Shown piece after piece: positions 10,735-19,629 of a stretch of DNA of 64,000 bases. The notes under the pieces were generated by a model that saw only the letters and a program-made list of their open reading frames with translations, ran no database searches and had not been told where the DNA came from. The position numbers were made by a program, and so were the translations under genes. Positions within the stretch are counted from its first letter, which is position 1; each line of letters starts with the position of its first letter. The stretch comes from Aeromonas piscicola. Its GTDB lineage: Bacteria; Pseudomonadota; Gammaproteobacteria; Enterobacterales; Aeromonadaceae. Where the stretch lies: positions 62,752-126,751 of the forward strand of contig NZ_CDBL01000032.1 in assembly GCF_000820005.1 (NCBI RefSeq). Reading direction: 5' to 3'.

Positions 10735-10770
10735 TAATCACTGATCAGATAAAGAAGAAAGAGAATGCTA

Positions 10771-11226
10771 ATGGATATCCGCAAAATCAAGAAGCTGATT
10801 GAACTGGTTGAAGAGTCCGGCATCGCCGAACTGGAGATCTCCGAGGGTGAAGAGTCCGTTCGCATCAGCCGCAACTTCTCCGGTCAGGTGACCACCGCCA
10901 TGCCGCAGATGATGATGCAGCCAGCCATGGCCCCTGCCGCCGCACCGGCCGCAGCCGCCACAGCACCGACCGCCGATGCGGCCGCGCCGAGCGGCCATCT
11001 GATGCGCTCCCCCATGGTGGGCTCCTTCTATCGCTCCTCCAGCCCGGAAGCCAAACCCTTCGCGGAAGTGGGTCAGCACGTCAATGTTGGCGATACCCTG
11101 TGCATCGTCGAAGCCATGAAAATGATGAACCAAATCGAGTCTGACAAGGCCGGCGTGATCAAAGCGATCCTGGTTGAAAATGGTCAGGCCGTCGAATTTG
11201 ACGAGCCGCTGTTCATCATCGAATAA
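10771..11226 (+). CDS. accB: Biotin carboxyl carrier protein of acetyl-CoA carboxylase
   Basis: A 151-residue carrier whose biotinylated lysine shuttles CO2 between AccC and the AccAD carboxyltransferase. It begins [18 protein letters not shown] like other BCCPs, has a Pro/Ala linker around residues 45-75, and ends in the biotinyl domain with EAMKMMN; the target Lys is residue 117. An ATG two codons upstream (10765) is an alternative start; I prefer 10771 because it matches the conserved N-terminus. accC follows after 15 bases. In many bacteria AccB autoregulates this operon, but nothing in the sequence proves that here. Confidence 0.96.
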   Translation: MDIRKIKKLIELVEESGIAELEISEGEESVRISRNFSGQVTTAMPQMMMQPAMAPAAAPAAAATAPTADAAAPSGHLMRSPMVGSFYRSSSPEAKPFAEVGQHVNVGDTLCIVEAMKMMNQIESDKAGVIKAILVENGQAVEFDEPLFIIE

Positions 11227-11241
11227 GGGAAATTGCCACCC

Positions 11242-12582
11242 ATGTTGGACAAAGTAGTCATCGCCAACCGCGGTGAAATTGCCCTGCGGATCCTGCGCGC
11301 CTGCAAAGAGCTCGGGATCAAGACAGTGGCCGTTCACTCCACCGCCGATCGGGAGCTCAAGCATGTGCTCCTCGCCGACGAAACCATCTGCATCGGCAAG
11401 CCTGCCAGCGGTGAATCCTACCTCAATGTGCCGGCGATCATCGCCGCCGCCGAGGTCACGGGAGCCGTTGCCATCCACCCGGGTTATGGCTTCCTCTCCG
11501 AGAACGCCGATTTCGCCGAAGTGGTCGAAAAATCCGGCTTCATCTTCATCGGCCCGCGTGCCGAGACCATTCGCCTGATGGGTGACAAGGTCTCCGCCAT
11601 CGAGGCGATGAAGAAGGCTGGCGTACCTTGCGTGCCTGGCTCTGACGGCCCGGTCGACAGCGATGCCAAGCACAACGCCGCCATTGCCAAGCGCATCGGT
11701 TATCCGGTGATCATCAAGGCCGCCGGTGGCGGTGGTGGTCGCGGCATGCGCGTGGTACGCAGTGAAGCCGAGCTGGCTGCCGCCATCGCCCTGACCAAAT
11801 CCGAAGCAGGCCAGTTCTTCAAGAACGACATGGTCTACATGGAGAAGTACCTGGAAAACCCGCGCCATATCGAAATTCAGATATTGGCAGACGGCCAGGG
11901 CAACGCCCTCTATCTGGGCGAGCGTGACTGCTCCATGCAGCGTCGCCACCAGAAAGTGGTCGAAGAGGCACCGGCACCCGGCATCACCGAAGAGATGCGC
12001 AAGTTCATCGGCGAGCGCTGCGTGCGCGCCTGTATCGAGATCGGCTACCGCGGCGCGGGGACCTTCGAGTTCCTGTACGAAAACGGCGAGTTCTATTTCA
12101 TCGAGATGAACACCCGTATCCAGGTTGAGCATCCGGTCACCGAGATGGTCACCAGCGTGGATCTGATCAAGGAGCAACTGCGCATCGCCGCCGGTCAGCC
12201 CCTGTCGATCACCCAGCAGGACATCCGCATCCGTGGCCATGCCATCGAATGCCGGATCAACGCCGAAGACCCGGCTACTTTCATGCCGTCTCCGGGCCTG
12301 ATCCAGCGCTTCCATGCGCCGGGTGGTCTGGGCGTACGTTGGGATTCCCACATCTACGCCGGTTACAAGGTTCCGCCTTACTACGACTCCATGATCGGCA
12401 AGCTGATCTGTTACGGCGAGAACCGTGACGTCGCCATCGCCCGCATGCGCCAGGCGCTGGACGAGCTGGTGGTGGAAGGGATCAAGACCAACGTCTCCCT
12501 GCAAAAAGAGATCATGAAAGACGAAAACTTCCAGCACGGTGGTACCAATATCCACTACCTGCACAAGAAGTTGGGTCTGTAA
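11242..12582 (+). CDS. accC: Biotin carboxylase subunit of acetyl-CoA carboxylase
   Basis: A 446-residue ATP-grasp enzyme that carboxylates the biotin on AccB, the first half of malonyl-CoA synthesis. It starts [20 protein letters not shown]. The glycine-rich ATP-binding loop [12 protein letters not shown] and the catalytic [14 protein letters not shown] segment are intact, and the length is that of the family. The protein ends YLHKKLGL. Just downstream, 80 bp away, the last 30 bases (codons for LHKKLGL plus stop and GGATCT) are repeated exactly within a degraded copy of the gene terminus, and the terminator comes after that copy. Confidence 0.97.
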   Translation: MLDKVVIANRGEIALRILRACKELGIKTVAVHSTADRELKHVLLADETICIGKPASGESYLNVPAIIAAAEVTGAVAIHPGYGFLSENADFAEVVEKSGFIFIGPRAETIRLMGDKVSAIEAMKKAGVPCVPGSDGPVDSDAKHNAAIAKRIGYPVIIKAAGGGGGRGMRVVRSEAELAAAIALTKSEAGQFFKNDMVYMEKYLENPRHIEIQILADGQGNALYLGERDCSMQRRHQKVVEEAPAPGITEEMRKFIGERCVRACIEIGYRGAGTFEFLYENGEFYFIEMNTRIQVEHPVTEMVTSVDLIKEQLRIAAGQPLSITQQDIRIRGHAIECRINAEDPATFMPSPGLIQRFHAPGGLGVRWDSHIYAGYKVPPYYDSMIGKLICYGENRDVAIARMRQALDELVVEGIKTNVSLQKEIMKDENFQHGGTNIHYLHKKLGL

Positions 12583-12612
12583 GGATCTCTGGTAGAGACC
12601 CGATGACATTGT

Positions 12613-12668
12613 ACGGTGGCAGTTCCAATGCCCACTAGCTGCACAAGAAGTTGGGTCTGTAAGGATCT
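12613..12668 (+). pseudogene. Degraded remnant of the accC 3' end
   Basis: Positions 12639-12668 are identical to 12559-12588 (last codons of accC plus six bases past the stop). The similarity continues upstream in weaker form: the copy reads YGGSSNAH, stop, LHKKLGL where accC reads [15 protein letters not shown], with one extra codon and TAC changed to TAG. It is therefore non-coding as a fusion. It lies between accC and the accBC terminator. Confidence 0.8.
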
Positions 12669-12721
12669 AAGACAGAACAATGACTTCCGATAGAAGTCAG
12701 CTCCGCAAGGAGCCTCTGTTG

Positions 12722-12752
12722 AAAAAGGGCCATGGCGACATGGCCCTTTTTT
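12722..12752 (+). terminator. Intrinsic terminator of aroQ-accBC
   Basis: A perfect 13-bp stem, AAAAAGGGCCATG with CATGGCCCTTTTT, closed by a GCGA tetraloop and followed by more T. It is likely to work in both directions. Confidence 0.92.
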
Positions 12753-12789
12753 GTTATCCTTGCGCCCCTCAAAATTGTCGGAGGCCAAG

Positions 12790-13053
12790 GTGAATCGTTT
12801 CGCGCTCGCTCGCCGGGAAGCAGCCCTCTGCCTGCTGCTGACCCTGCTCTACTTCTTTGCCTGGTATGGCACTGCCTATTTCATCCCCGAAGAGATCGAA
12901 TACTGGGACATGCCGCTCTGGTTCCTGCTCAGCTGCATGGTGATGCCGCTGCTGTTCATTGTGCTGTGCGGCCTGATGGTGGATCGCCTGTTTGTGGATA
13001 TTCCCCTCGATACGCCTCATCCCCATGCCAAGGAGTCCACCCATGAATCTTGA
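12790..13053 (+). CDS. yhdT: YhdT-family (DUF997) membrane protein
   Basis: An 87-residue protein with two membrane helices, of the small YhdT/DUF997 family that is regularly found directly before panF. The GTG at 12790 is chosen because GGAGG stands just ahead of it and because the upstream frame runs through the accBC terminator. The fragment YFFAWYGTAYFIPEE is typical of the family. Its end overlaps panF by 11 bases, so the two are translationally coupled. It is presumed to assist pantothenate uptake or PanF assembly, which is an inference from constant linkage only. Confidence 0.88.
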   Translation: MNRFALARREAALCLLLTLLYFFAWYGTAYFIPEEIEYWDMPLWFLLSCMVMPLLFIVLCGLMVDRLFVDIPLDTPHPHAKESTHES

Positions 13054-14500
13054 GCTGATGCTGCCGCTCATCATCTATCTGGTGCTGGTGCTGGGAGTCG
13101 GCTTCTGGGCCAGTCGCCACCGCGCCGGCGGCGACTTCGTGCAGGAGTACTTCATCGGCAACCGCAGCATGGGCGGCCTGGTGCTGGCCATGACGCTGGT
13201 GGCCACCTACACCTCGGCCTCCTCCTTCATCGGCGGGCCCGGTGCGGCCTACAAAATCGGCCTTGGCTGGGTGCTGCTGGCGATGATCCAGCTGCCCACC
13301 GTCTGGCTCACCTTGGGGGTGCTCGGCAAGAAGTTCGCCATCATAGCCCGCCGGGTCAATGCGGTGACCATCAACGACATGTTGTGGGCCCGCTACCAGA
13401 GCAAGGCGGTGGTCATTCTCGGATCCGTTACTATCATCCTCGCCTTTATCGCCACCATGGTGGTGCAGTTTATCGGCGGTGCTCGCCTGCTGGAGACGGC
13501 CACCGGCCTCTCCTACCAGCAGGGTTTGATGCTGTTTGCCAGCTGCGTGCTGCTCTACACGGTGATAGGCGGCTTTCGCGCCGTGGTGATGACCGACGCC
13601 CTGCAGGGGATCATCATGCTGATCGGCACAGGCGCCTTGCTGGCGGGGATCCTGGTGGCTGGCGACGGCCTGCCCAATCTCATCCACCAGCTCAAGGTTA
13701 TCGATCCCAAGCTGGTGAGCCCGCAGGGGGCCGGTGACATGCTGACCCAGCCCTTCATGCTGAGCTTCTGGATCCTGGTCTGCGTCGGGGTGGTGGGGCT
13801 GCCCCACTCGGCCCTGCGCTGCTTTGGCTATCGCGACAGCAAGGCGCTGCACAGAGGCATCCTTATCGGCACCGTGGTCAGTGCCCTGCTGATGTTCGGC
13901 ATGCATCTAGCGGGCGCCCTGGGCCGCGCCATCCTGCCCGGCATGGACAGCCCGGACAAGATCATGCCGTCGCTGATGATGGAGGTGCTGCCACCCTGGC
14001 TGGCCGGAGTCTTCCTGGCGGCGCCCATGGCGGCCATCATGTCCACCATCGACTCCCAGCTGATCCAGGCTTCTGCCACTCTGGTGAAGGATCTCTACCT
14101 CAACTACCTCAATCCAAAGCAGGAAAAGCTGGAGGTGCGCATTCCCCGCCTCTCCCTGCTCTGCACCCTGATCCTGGGCACCCTGGTGCTGTTGGCGGCG
14201 CTGCAGCCCCCCGAGATGATCATCTGGCTCAACCTGCTCGCCTTCGGCGGCCTGCAGGCCGTGTTCCTCTGGCCGCTGGTGCTCGGCCTCTACTGGTCAC
14301 GAGCCAACGGCCCGGGCGCGCTGGCCAGCATGGTGTCCGGCATCGTCTGCTATGGCGTGCTGAGTCAGTGGGGGATCAAGCTGGCCGGACTGCACGCCAT
14401 AGTGCCTAGCCTGGGGCTGGGGCTGGCTACCTTCGTGGTGGTCAGCCTGCTGACACCGCCACCCGACCAGAGCGTGCGACGATTGTTTGAACAGCAGTAA
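13043..14500 (+). CDS. panF: Sodium/pantothenate symporter
   Basis: A 485-residue inner-membrane transporter of the solute:sodium symporter family with about twelve to thirteen helices. It imports pantothenate, the precursor of coenzyme A and of the ACP phosphopantetheine arm. The N-terminus MNLELMLPLIIYLVLVLGVGFW, the FIGNRSMGGLVLAMTLVATY segment and GGFRAVVMTDALQG are family-typical. It overlaps yhdT. In enterobacteria prmA follows panF directly; here a PTS gene and a LysR/dehydrogenase pair lie in between, pointing to insertion of extra genes at this junction. Confidence 0.95.
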   Translation: MNLELMLPLIIYLVLVLGVGFWASRHRAGGDFVQEYFIGNRSMGGLVLAMTLVATYTSASSFIGGPGAAYKIGLGWVLLAMIQLPTVWLTLGVLGKKFAIIARRVNAVTINDMLWARYQSKAVVILGSVTIILAFIATMVVQFIGGARLLETATGLSYQQGLMLFASCVLLYTVIGGFRAVVMTDALQGIIMLIGTGALLAGILVAGDGLPNLIHQLKVIDPKLVSPQGAGDMLTQPFMLSFWILVCVGVVGLPHSALRCFGYRDSKALHRGILIGTVVSALLMFGMHLAGALGRAILPGMDSPDKIMPSLMMEVLPPWLAGVFLAAPMAAIMSTIDSQLIQASATLVKDLYLNYLNPKQEKLEVRIPRLSLLCTLILGTLVLLAALQPPEMIIWLNLLAFGGLQAVFLWPLVLGLYWSRANGPGALASMVSGIVCYGVLSQWGIKLAGLHAIVPSLGLGLATFVVVSLLTPPPDQSVRRLFEQQ

Positions 14501-14589
14501 CAAATAGATTAATAAAGGGTTCCAAAACTATCCCCAAATGGGTGTTTTGCGGGTAAACTGTGCGCCAAGTCACAAAACCACGCTCCCTT

Positions 14590-16017
14590 ATGCCAGTACA
14601 GAACGCCAGACAGATCCTGACTCATGCCCTGCAACGACTCGGTTATGCCCTGTTGTTGCCGGTCTCCATACTGCCGCTGGCGGCCCTGCTCTATCGGCTA
14701 GGTCAGCCGGATGTGCTGGATCTGGCGGTGCTCTCCCTCACGGGGCGCGCCCTGTTCAGCCAGATGCCGCTCATCTACGCGGTGGCCATCGCCTTCGGCC
14801 TGAGCCGGCAGGGAGAGGGCACCCAGGCGCTGGCCGGGGCGGTCAACTTCCTGCTGCTGAGTTCGGCACTGGGCACCCTGGCCCCCGGCCTGCATGCGGA
14901 CATGATCTGCGGCCTGCTGGCGGGCATGACCACGGCCATCGTCTACCCCTGGGTGCAACGGCACACACTGTCGGGCTGGTTGCAGAGAGTGAATGGGGAC
15001 TTCCTCTGCCTGTTCGCCTCGGCACTCAGCTGCCTGTTGCTGGCGTTCCCTCTCTCCCTGTTCTGGCCGTTGCTGGAGCAGGGCATCACGCTACTGGCCT
15101 CAGAGCTGCTCACCACCCCGCTGGGCGCCTTCTGCTATGGCGTGCTGAACCGCTTGCTGATCCCCCTCGGTCTGCATCAGGTATTGGGCAGCCTGATGGG
15201 ACTGGGCGAGAGCAACCTGCTGGCGCTGGCCAGCGCCCAGCCGCTGCATGAAGGCTATGTGGCCGGGCTCTACCCCATCATCATGTTCGGCCTGCCCGGC
15301 GCCTGTTTTGCCATCTGGCTGCACCGCCAGCGCATGCAGCGCCTGCCACAGGGGGGCTTGCTGCTCACCCTGGCGCTCACCTCGGCGCTGGTGGGGATCA
15401 CCGAACCCATCGAGTTCCTGTTCGCCTTCACCGCCCCCTGGCTGTTTCTGGCCCACGCCCTGCTGACCGGGCTGTCGCTCGCCATCTGCAGCGCCCTTGG
15501 CATCCAGGTAGGCAGTTACTTCTCCGCCGGCCTGCTGGATCTGGTGCTGAGCTATCAGTCCGGCGAACACAGTTTCTGGCTCATTCCGGTCGGCATCCTC
15601 TTCTTCGTCGCCTACACACTGCTGTTCTATCAACTGCTGGAACGAGCGCCCCTCAGCCTGCCGAGCAAGCCCATTGCCAAAGAGCATCCACGGCTGGCGA
15701 GCGTCGCCCCCTCGGATCCCCAGATGCTGGCGATCCAGTACCTCAAGGTACTGGGCGGGATGGACAACCTGCAGGCCATGAGTGTCTGCCTGACCCGCCT
15801 CAGCCTGCGGGTGCGCGACATAGCGCTGGTGGATCAGTCCCGTCTGCTGGGGCTGGGTTGCCTCTCCTGGATCCAGCTCAACGACCATCAGCTGGTGCTG
15901 GTGCTGGGCCCCAATGCCAGCCTGATCGAGGGCCAGATCCGCATGCTGGCGGAGCGCCAGTCGGTGCCGCTCGGCCTCAAACCCAATCAGGAGTCCGCCA
16001 GCCAGAGCAACTGGTAG
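14590..16017 (+). CDS. PTS permease, EIIC-EIIB fusion of the glucose/N-acetylglucosamine family
   Basis: A 475-residue inner-membrane sugar permease with an EIIC domain (about residues 15-350, containing the conserved GITEPIEF motif) fused to a C-terminal EIIB domain. The phospho-acceptor is Cys 400 in SVCLTRL, matching the CxTRL signature. No EIIA domain is present, so phosphate would come from a separate EIIA such as Crr. The substrate is not certain. The start is weakly supported: no clear Shine-Dalgarno precedes ATG 14590, and a GTG at 14560 is possible. No metabolic enzyme for a sugar phosphate sits beside it. It ends three bases from the convergent LysR gene. Confidence 0.85.
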   Translation: MPVQNARQILTHALQRLGYALLLPVSILPLAALLYRLGQPDVLDLAVLSLTGRALFSQMPLIYAVAIAFGLSRQGEGTQALAGAVNFLLLSSALGTLAPGLHADMICGLLAGMTTAIVYPWVQRHTLSGWLQRVNGDFLCLFASALSCLLLAFPLSLFWPLLEQGITLLASELLTTPLGAFCYGVLNRLLIPLGLHQVLGSLMGLGESNLLALASAQPLHEGYVAGLYPIIMFGLPGACFAIWLHRQRMQRLPQGGLLLTLALTSALVGITEPIEFLFAFTAPWLFLAHALLTGLSLAICSALGIQVGSYFSAGLLDLVLSYQSGEHSFWLIPVGILFFVAYTLLFYQLLERAPLSLPSKPIAKEHPRLASVAPSDPQMLAIQYLKVLGGMDNLQAMSVCLTRLSLRVRDIALVDQSRLLGLGCLSWIQLNDHQLVLVLGPNASLIEGQIRMLAERQSVPLGLKPNQESASQSNW

Positions 16018-16019
16018 CC

Positions 16020-16892
16020 TCAGGCGAACGGCAAGCGCTCGGCGACGAAGTCCATCAGCGAGCGCAAGGCAGGCGCCAGATGCTCCCGACTCGGATAGAT
16101 AAGGTAAAACGGATTAACCGGGATAGGATGATCCGGCAACACCTTCTGCAACCGCCCCGTCGCCAGATCCTCCTGACAGACATGGTGTGGCAACAGGGCA
16201 ATGCCCCCCTCATGCAACGCCAGCTCCCGCAACGCCAGCAGGCTGTTGCTGATGCAGGCCCCTTGCGGCCGCCAGCCCCCCTCCTGCAGTGGCCACACCG
16301 GCAATGCCGAATGCACCAGACAAGGATGAAGCCCCAGCTCAGACAACTGCTGCGGCGTACCATGAATCGCCAGATAACCAGGAGCCGCCACCAGATGGCG
16401 CGGCACCTGACCAATGCGCCGGCAGATGAGGCTGGAATCTTTCAGCGGTGCCGCCCGCAGCGCCAGATCATAACCTTCCCCCACCAGATCCAGCTGCTCA
16501 TCGCAGAGGGTCAGCTCCAGCACCACCTCGGGATAGAGGGCGCGAAACTCGGCCAGGATCCTGCCAAGCAGCAGAGTGCCGGTCGCCTCGGGCGCCGTGA
16601 TCCTTACCCGACCGGCGGGGGCCGCGCGCAGCCGCGCCATCGCCAGATTGGCACTACGGGCCAGCGCCAGCAGCGCCTGGCATTGCTCCACGTAGATCTC
16701 ACCCTGAGGGGTCAGGCTGAGCCTGCGGGTGGTACGCTGCAGCAGTCGCACCCCGAGCTGGGTTTCGAGCCGCGAGATCTTCTGGCTCACCGAGGACTTG
16801 GGCATGCCAAGCGCCTCGGCGGCACCGGTAAAACTGCCCTGCTCCACCACGGTAGCGAACAGCCCCATCAACTCCAGATCGACATTGTTCAT
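16020..16892 (-). CDS. LysR-family transcriptional regulator
   Basis: A 290-residue regulator with an N-terminal winged helix-turn-helix (residues 1-60, MELF-like start then GSFTGAAEALGMPKSSVSQKISRLE) and a substrate-binding effector domain from about residue 90. It is transcribed away from the alcohol-dehydrogenase-like gene with 100 bp between the starts, the classical arrangement for a LysR activator and its target. The intervening region has two inverted repeats that could be its sites. The effector is unknown. It is convergent with the PTS gene. Confidence 0.93.
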   Translation of the reverse strand: MNNVDLELMGLFATVVEQGSFTGAAEALGMPKSSVSQKISRLETQLGVRLLQRTTRRLSLTPQGEIYVEQCQALLALARSANLAMARLRAAPAGRVRITAPEATGTLLLGRILAEFRALYPEVVLELTLCDEQLDLVGEGYDLALRAAPLKDSSLICRRIGQVPRHLVAAPGYLAIHGTPQQLSELGLHPCLVHSALPVWPLQEGGWRPQGACISNSLLALRELALHEGGIALLPHHVCQEDLATGRLQKVLPDHPIPVNPFYLIYPSREHLAPALRSLMDFVAERLPFA

Positions 16893-16923
16893 ATATTCAA
16901 ACAGTCTTTACCAATTACCCATC

Positions 16924-16958
16924 TTAATAAGAATAATTAACCAGACTAGAGTAGCTGG
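16924..16958. promoter_or_regulatory. Candidate LysR-type operator between divergent genes
   Basis: Two adjacent inverted repeats are visible: TTAAT (16924-16928) with ATTAA (16936-16940), separated by seven bases, and CCAGACTA with TAGCTGG around a GAG centre (16941-16958). Either could be the recognition site of the divergent LysR protein. The assignment rests on position and symmetry only. Confidence 0.45.
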
Positions 16959-16992
16959 CAATCCCAATACATCCGATTTGAAAGGAACTGCC

Positions 16993-18009
16993 ATGAAAGC
17001 CATTGCCCTCACCCATTATCTGCCCAGCGATCACCCCCACTGCTTCATCGAGGCCAATCTGCCCGACCCGACCCCGGGCCCGCGGGATCTGCTGGTGAAA
17101 GTGACAGCCACCTCCATCAATCCAGTGGATACCAAGGTGCGCGCCCCCAAGGCCAAGGTTGAAGCCAGCCCGCGTGTACTGGGCTGGGATGCAGTCGGTG
17201 AGGTCGTTGCCGTCGGCAGCGAAGTGAGCCTGTTCAAGGCTGGCGACAGAGTCTGGTATGCCGGCGACATCAGCCGCCCGGGCAGCAACAGCGCCCTGCA
17301 ACTGGTGGATGAGCGCATCGCCGCTCTCGCCCCCACCAGTCTGACCGACCTGGAAGCCGCCGCCCTGCCGCTCACCGCCATCACCGCCTGGGAGACACTG
17401 TTCGAGCGCATCGGCCTTCGCCGCGAGAGCACAGGCAAGCTGCTGATCATTGGCGGGGCAGGTGGGGTAGGCTCCATCGCCATTCAGCTGGCTCGCCAGC
17501 TCACCAATATGGAAGTGATTGCCACTGCATCCCGACCAGAAAGCCGTGAATGGTGTCTGAAAATGGGCGCCCATCAGGTGGTAAGCCATCACCAGCTGCA
17601 GGCAGAGCTCACCGCGCTGGGCATCACCCAGCTCGATGCCATCTTCTGCACCAATGCTACCGAGCAGCACTGGGATGCCATGGCCAGCCTCATTCGCCCG
17701 TTCGGCCACATCTGCACCATCGCCGAATCCAGCGAGCCCTGGGATCTCTCCCTGCTCAAGAGCAAGAGCGCCACCTTCAGTCAGGAATTCATGTTTACCC
17801 GATCCCTGTTCCAGACCCCTGACATGATCGAGCAACACAAGCTGCTTGGCCAGGTTGCCTCCCTCATCGACCAAGGGATGCTCAAGAGCACACTCACCCG
17901 CACCCTGTCCGAGCTGACCCCGGTCACCCTGGCCCAGGCCCATGCCGAGGTGGAAGCCGGCCGCATGGTGGGCAAGCTGGTGATCGACATGAGCAGATTT
18001 GCAAACTAA
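16993..18009 (+). CDS. MDR-family zinc-type alcohol dehydrogenase-like / quinone reductase
   Basis: A 338-residue medium-chain dehydrogenase/reductase. The GroES-like N-terminal half contains TSINPVDTKVR and VLGWDAVGEVVAVG; the Rossmann half contains IIGGAGGVGSIAIQLARQ for NADPH binding. The cysteine and histidine ligands of true zinc alcohol dehydrogenases are not evident, so it is better placed with the zinc-free quinone-oxidoreductase/enoyl-reductase branch. AAGGA precedes ATG 16993. It is probably controlled by the divergent LysR protein and may respond to an electrophile or quinone, which is an inference. Confidence 0.9.
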   Translation: MKAIALTHYLPSDHPHCFIEANLPDPTPGPRDLLVKVTATSINPVDTKVRAPKAKVEASPRVLGWDAVGEVVAVGSEVSLFKAGDRVWYAGDISRPGSNSALQLVDERIAALAPTSLTDLEAAALPLTAITAWETLFERIGLRRESTGKLLIIGGAGGVGSIAIQLARQLTNMEVIATASRPESREWCLKMGAHQVVSHHQLQAELTALGITQLDAIFCTNATEQHWDAMASLIRPFGHICTIAESSEPWDLSLLKSKSATFSQEFMFTRSLFQTPDMIEQHKLLGQVASLIDQGMLKSTLTRTLSELTPVTLAQAHAEVEAGRMVGKLVIDMSRFAN

Positions 18010-18129
18010 TCCCTTATAGGTAAAAAATGCACCATCATGGGGTGATTTCACCAGTGACAGGCCCCAACAGTGCACAGTTCATATCAGGCACCAGACAGTC
18101 ACCACGCAGCATCACCATAAAAACGACAT

Positions 18130-18248
18130 AAAAAAGGGGCCATCCCGCTGGGATGGCCCTAAATACCTGAACGTTGGGGGTAACAATCACACACATATCC
18201 TTATGCAGGACATACCCATCTTTGCATCTTGTGTGCCAACGCCCCAAC
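18130..18248 (-). ncRNA. Candidate structured small RNA with intrinsic terminator
   Basis: Read on the minus strand, GTTGGGG (18248-18242) pairs with CCCCAAC (18179-18173). Inside it TGTGTG-complementary CACACA arms (18235-18230 with 18195-18188) and ATGCA/TGCAT arms (18227-18223 with 18207-18203) nest in order. After a short single strand comes a ten-bp GC-rich stem (18159-18150 with 18146-18137) and a run of six T, a textbook terminator for minus-strand transcription. No minus-strand gene upstream explains the terminator. No homology to a named RNA is claimed, and the 5' end is a guess. Confidence 0.45.
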
Positions 18249-18312
18249 TTCCCCCTGTTTTATCCCCTCACGCCTGCCATCCCTACTCGTTTCCCCTCGG
18301 CCAGCACAATGC

Positions 18313-18338
18313 CAAAAAAAAGCCACCCTGAGGTGGCT
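18313..18338 (-). terminator. Second minus-oriented intrinsic terminator upstream of prmA
   Basis: AGCCACC (18321-18327) and GGTGGCT (18332-18338) form a seven-bp stem with a CTGA loop. On the minus strand it is followed by eight T. No minus-strand gene precedes it, so it marks another possible short antisense or small-RNA transcript arising from the 18340-18535 region. Confidence 0.6.
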
Positions 18339-18535
18339 GAAAAAGATGACGGAACTTTCCTAGAGCAAAGCATTCAGCGGGAACAGGTTGCTTCCCGTCA
18401 CCCAATGAGGAATACATTAACCGTGCCAACTCGGCAGAGTTCTATTCCTGCGCCATGCCGACATGGGCAAACCACGACAGCACAGGCCCATGATGATAGA
18501 ATCTCGCGGTTTCACATTTATGAAGAGTCGATGCC

Positions 18536-19414
18536 ATGCCCTGGATACAAATTCGAATCAACGCCACTGCCAAGACAGCAGACAAGGTGAGCAACATGCT
18601 GCTGGGGCGTGGAGCCCAGGCCGTGACCTTTATGGATGCCCAGGATGTACCCGTGTACGAGCCGCTGCCCGGTGAAACCCCGCTCTGGGGTGAGACCGAA
18701 GTGATGGGCTTGTTCGATGCCGAAACTGATCCGGCCCCCACCATCGCCTTCTTCCAGCAGATCTTCGGGGAAGACGTGGGCTACAAGGTCGAGCAGCTGG
18801 AAGACAAGGACTGGGTGCGCGAGTGGATGGATCACTTCCACCCCATGCAGTTTGGCGAGCGGCTCTGGATCTGCCCGAGCTGGCGCGATGTGCCAAACCC
18901 CGATGCGGTCAACGTCATGCTGGATCCGGGTCTGGCATTTGGTACCGGTACCCACCCCACCACGGCGCTCTGCCTGCAGTGGCTGGACGGGCTGGATCTG
19001 ACCGGTAAAACCGTGGTCGACTTTGGCTGTGGCTCCGGCATTCTCGGCATCGCCGCCCTGAAACTGGGTGCTGCCCGCGTCATCGGCATCGACATAGACC
19101 CGCAGGCCATTCAGGCCAGCCGCGACAATGCCGAACGTAACGGTGTTGCGGGCCAGATCGAACTCTACCTGCCTGCCGACCAGCCGCAAGACGTCGAAGC
19201 GGATGTGGTGGTAGCCAACATACTGGCCGGCCCGCTGCGCGAACTGGCGCCGCTCATCGCCGGCCACGGCAAGGCGGGCAGCCTGATGGCGCTCTCCGGC
19301 GTGCTGGAAAGCCAGGCCCCGGAGCTGGAAACCATCTACGGCCAGTGGTTCGACATGGACCCGACCGCAGTGAAAGAGGAGTGGTGCCGCCTCTCCGGCC
19401 GCAAGCACGGCTGA
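18536..19414 (+). CDS. prmA: Ribosomal protein L11 methyltransferase
   Basis: A 292-residue S-adenosylmethionine-dependent enzyme that trimethylates ribosomal protein L11. The N-terminal L11-recognition domain ([16 protein letters not shown] onward) is followed by the methyltransferase fold with [15 protein letters not shown], the SAM-binding [15 protein letters not shown] and the [10 protein letters not shown] motif, all diagnostic of PrmA. The start ATG 18536 has a poor Shine-Dalgarno. In enterobacteria prmA is joined to panF upstream and dusB-fis downstream; neither junction is kept here. Confidence 0.97.
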   Translation: MPWIQIRINATAKTADKVSNMLLGRGAQAVTFMDAQDVPVYEPLPGETPLWGETEVMGLFDAETDPAPTIAFFQQIFGEDVGYKVEQLEDKDWVREWMDHFHPMQFGERLWICPSWRDVPNPDAVNVMLDPGLAFGTGTHPTTALCLQWLDGLDLTGKTVVDFGCGSGILGIAALKLGAARVIGIDIDPQAIQASRDNAERNGVAGQIELYLPADQPQDVEADVVVANILAGPLRELAPLIAGHGKAGSLMALSGVLESQAPELETIYGQWFDMDPTAVKEEWCRLSGRKHG

Positions 19415-19443
19415 TAACAGCCGGGTTTCACCACCTCCCATAC

Positions 19444-19476
19444 AAGCAGGGCTCCCATACGGGGGCCCTGCTTGTT
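19444..19476 (+). terminator. Intrinsic terminator of prmA
   Basis: AAGCAGGGCTCCC (19444-19456) pairs with GGGGGCCCTGCTT (19461-19473) over an ATAC loop, followed by GTTT. Confidence 0.88.
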
Positions 19477-19629
19477 TCAGTCCCCATAAAACCTGACCAG
19501 CCAATACGAGACTCGCTGGTTTGCCCATAGTGCCAACCCGTCATGAAAAATATCCATTCGAGAACAAATTCCGACTCGATTCCGGTAGGATGACCATCAG
19601 ACTAGAAATGATGGGAATGGAGACCCTTT

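Noticed and set aside
10768-12609. Minus-strand open frame opposite accB-accC (613 codons)
   Set aside because: Antisense of two conserved genes, Gly/His/Asp-rich composition typical of shadow translation.
18035-18247. 70-codon minus-strand frame upstream of prmA
   Set aside because: It runs through the GC-rich terminator stem and has no ribosome site; better explained as part of a structured RNA.
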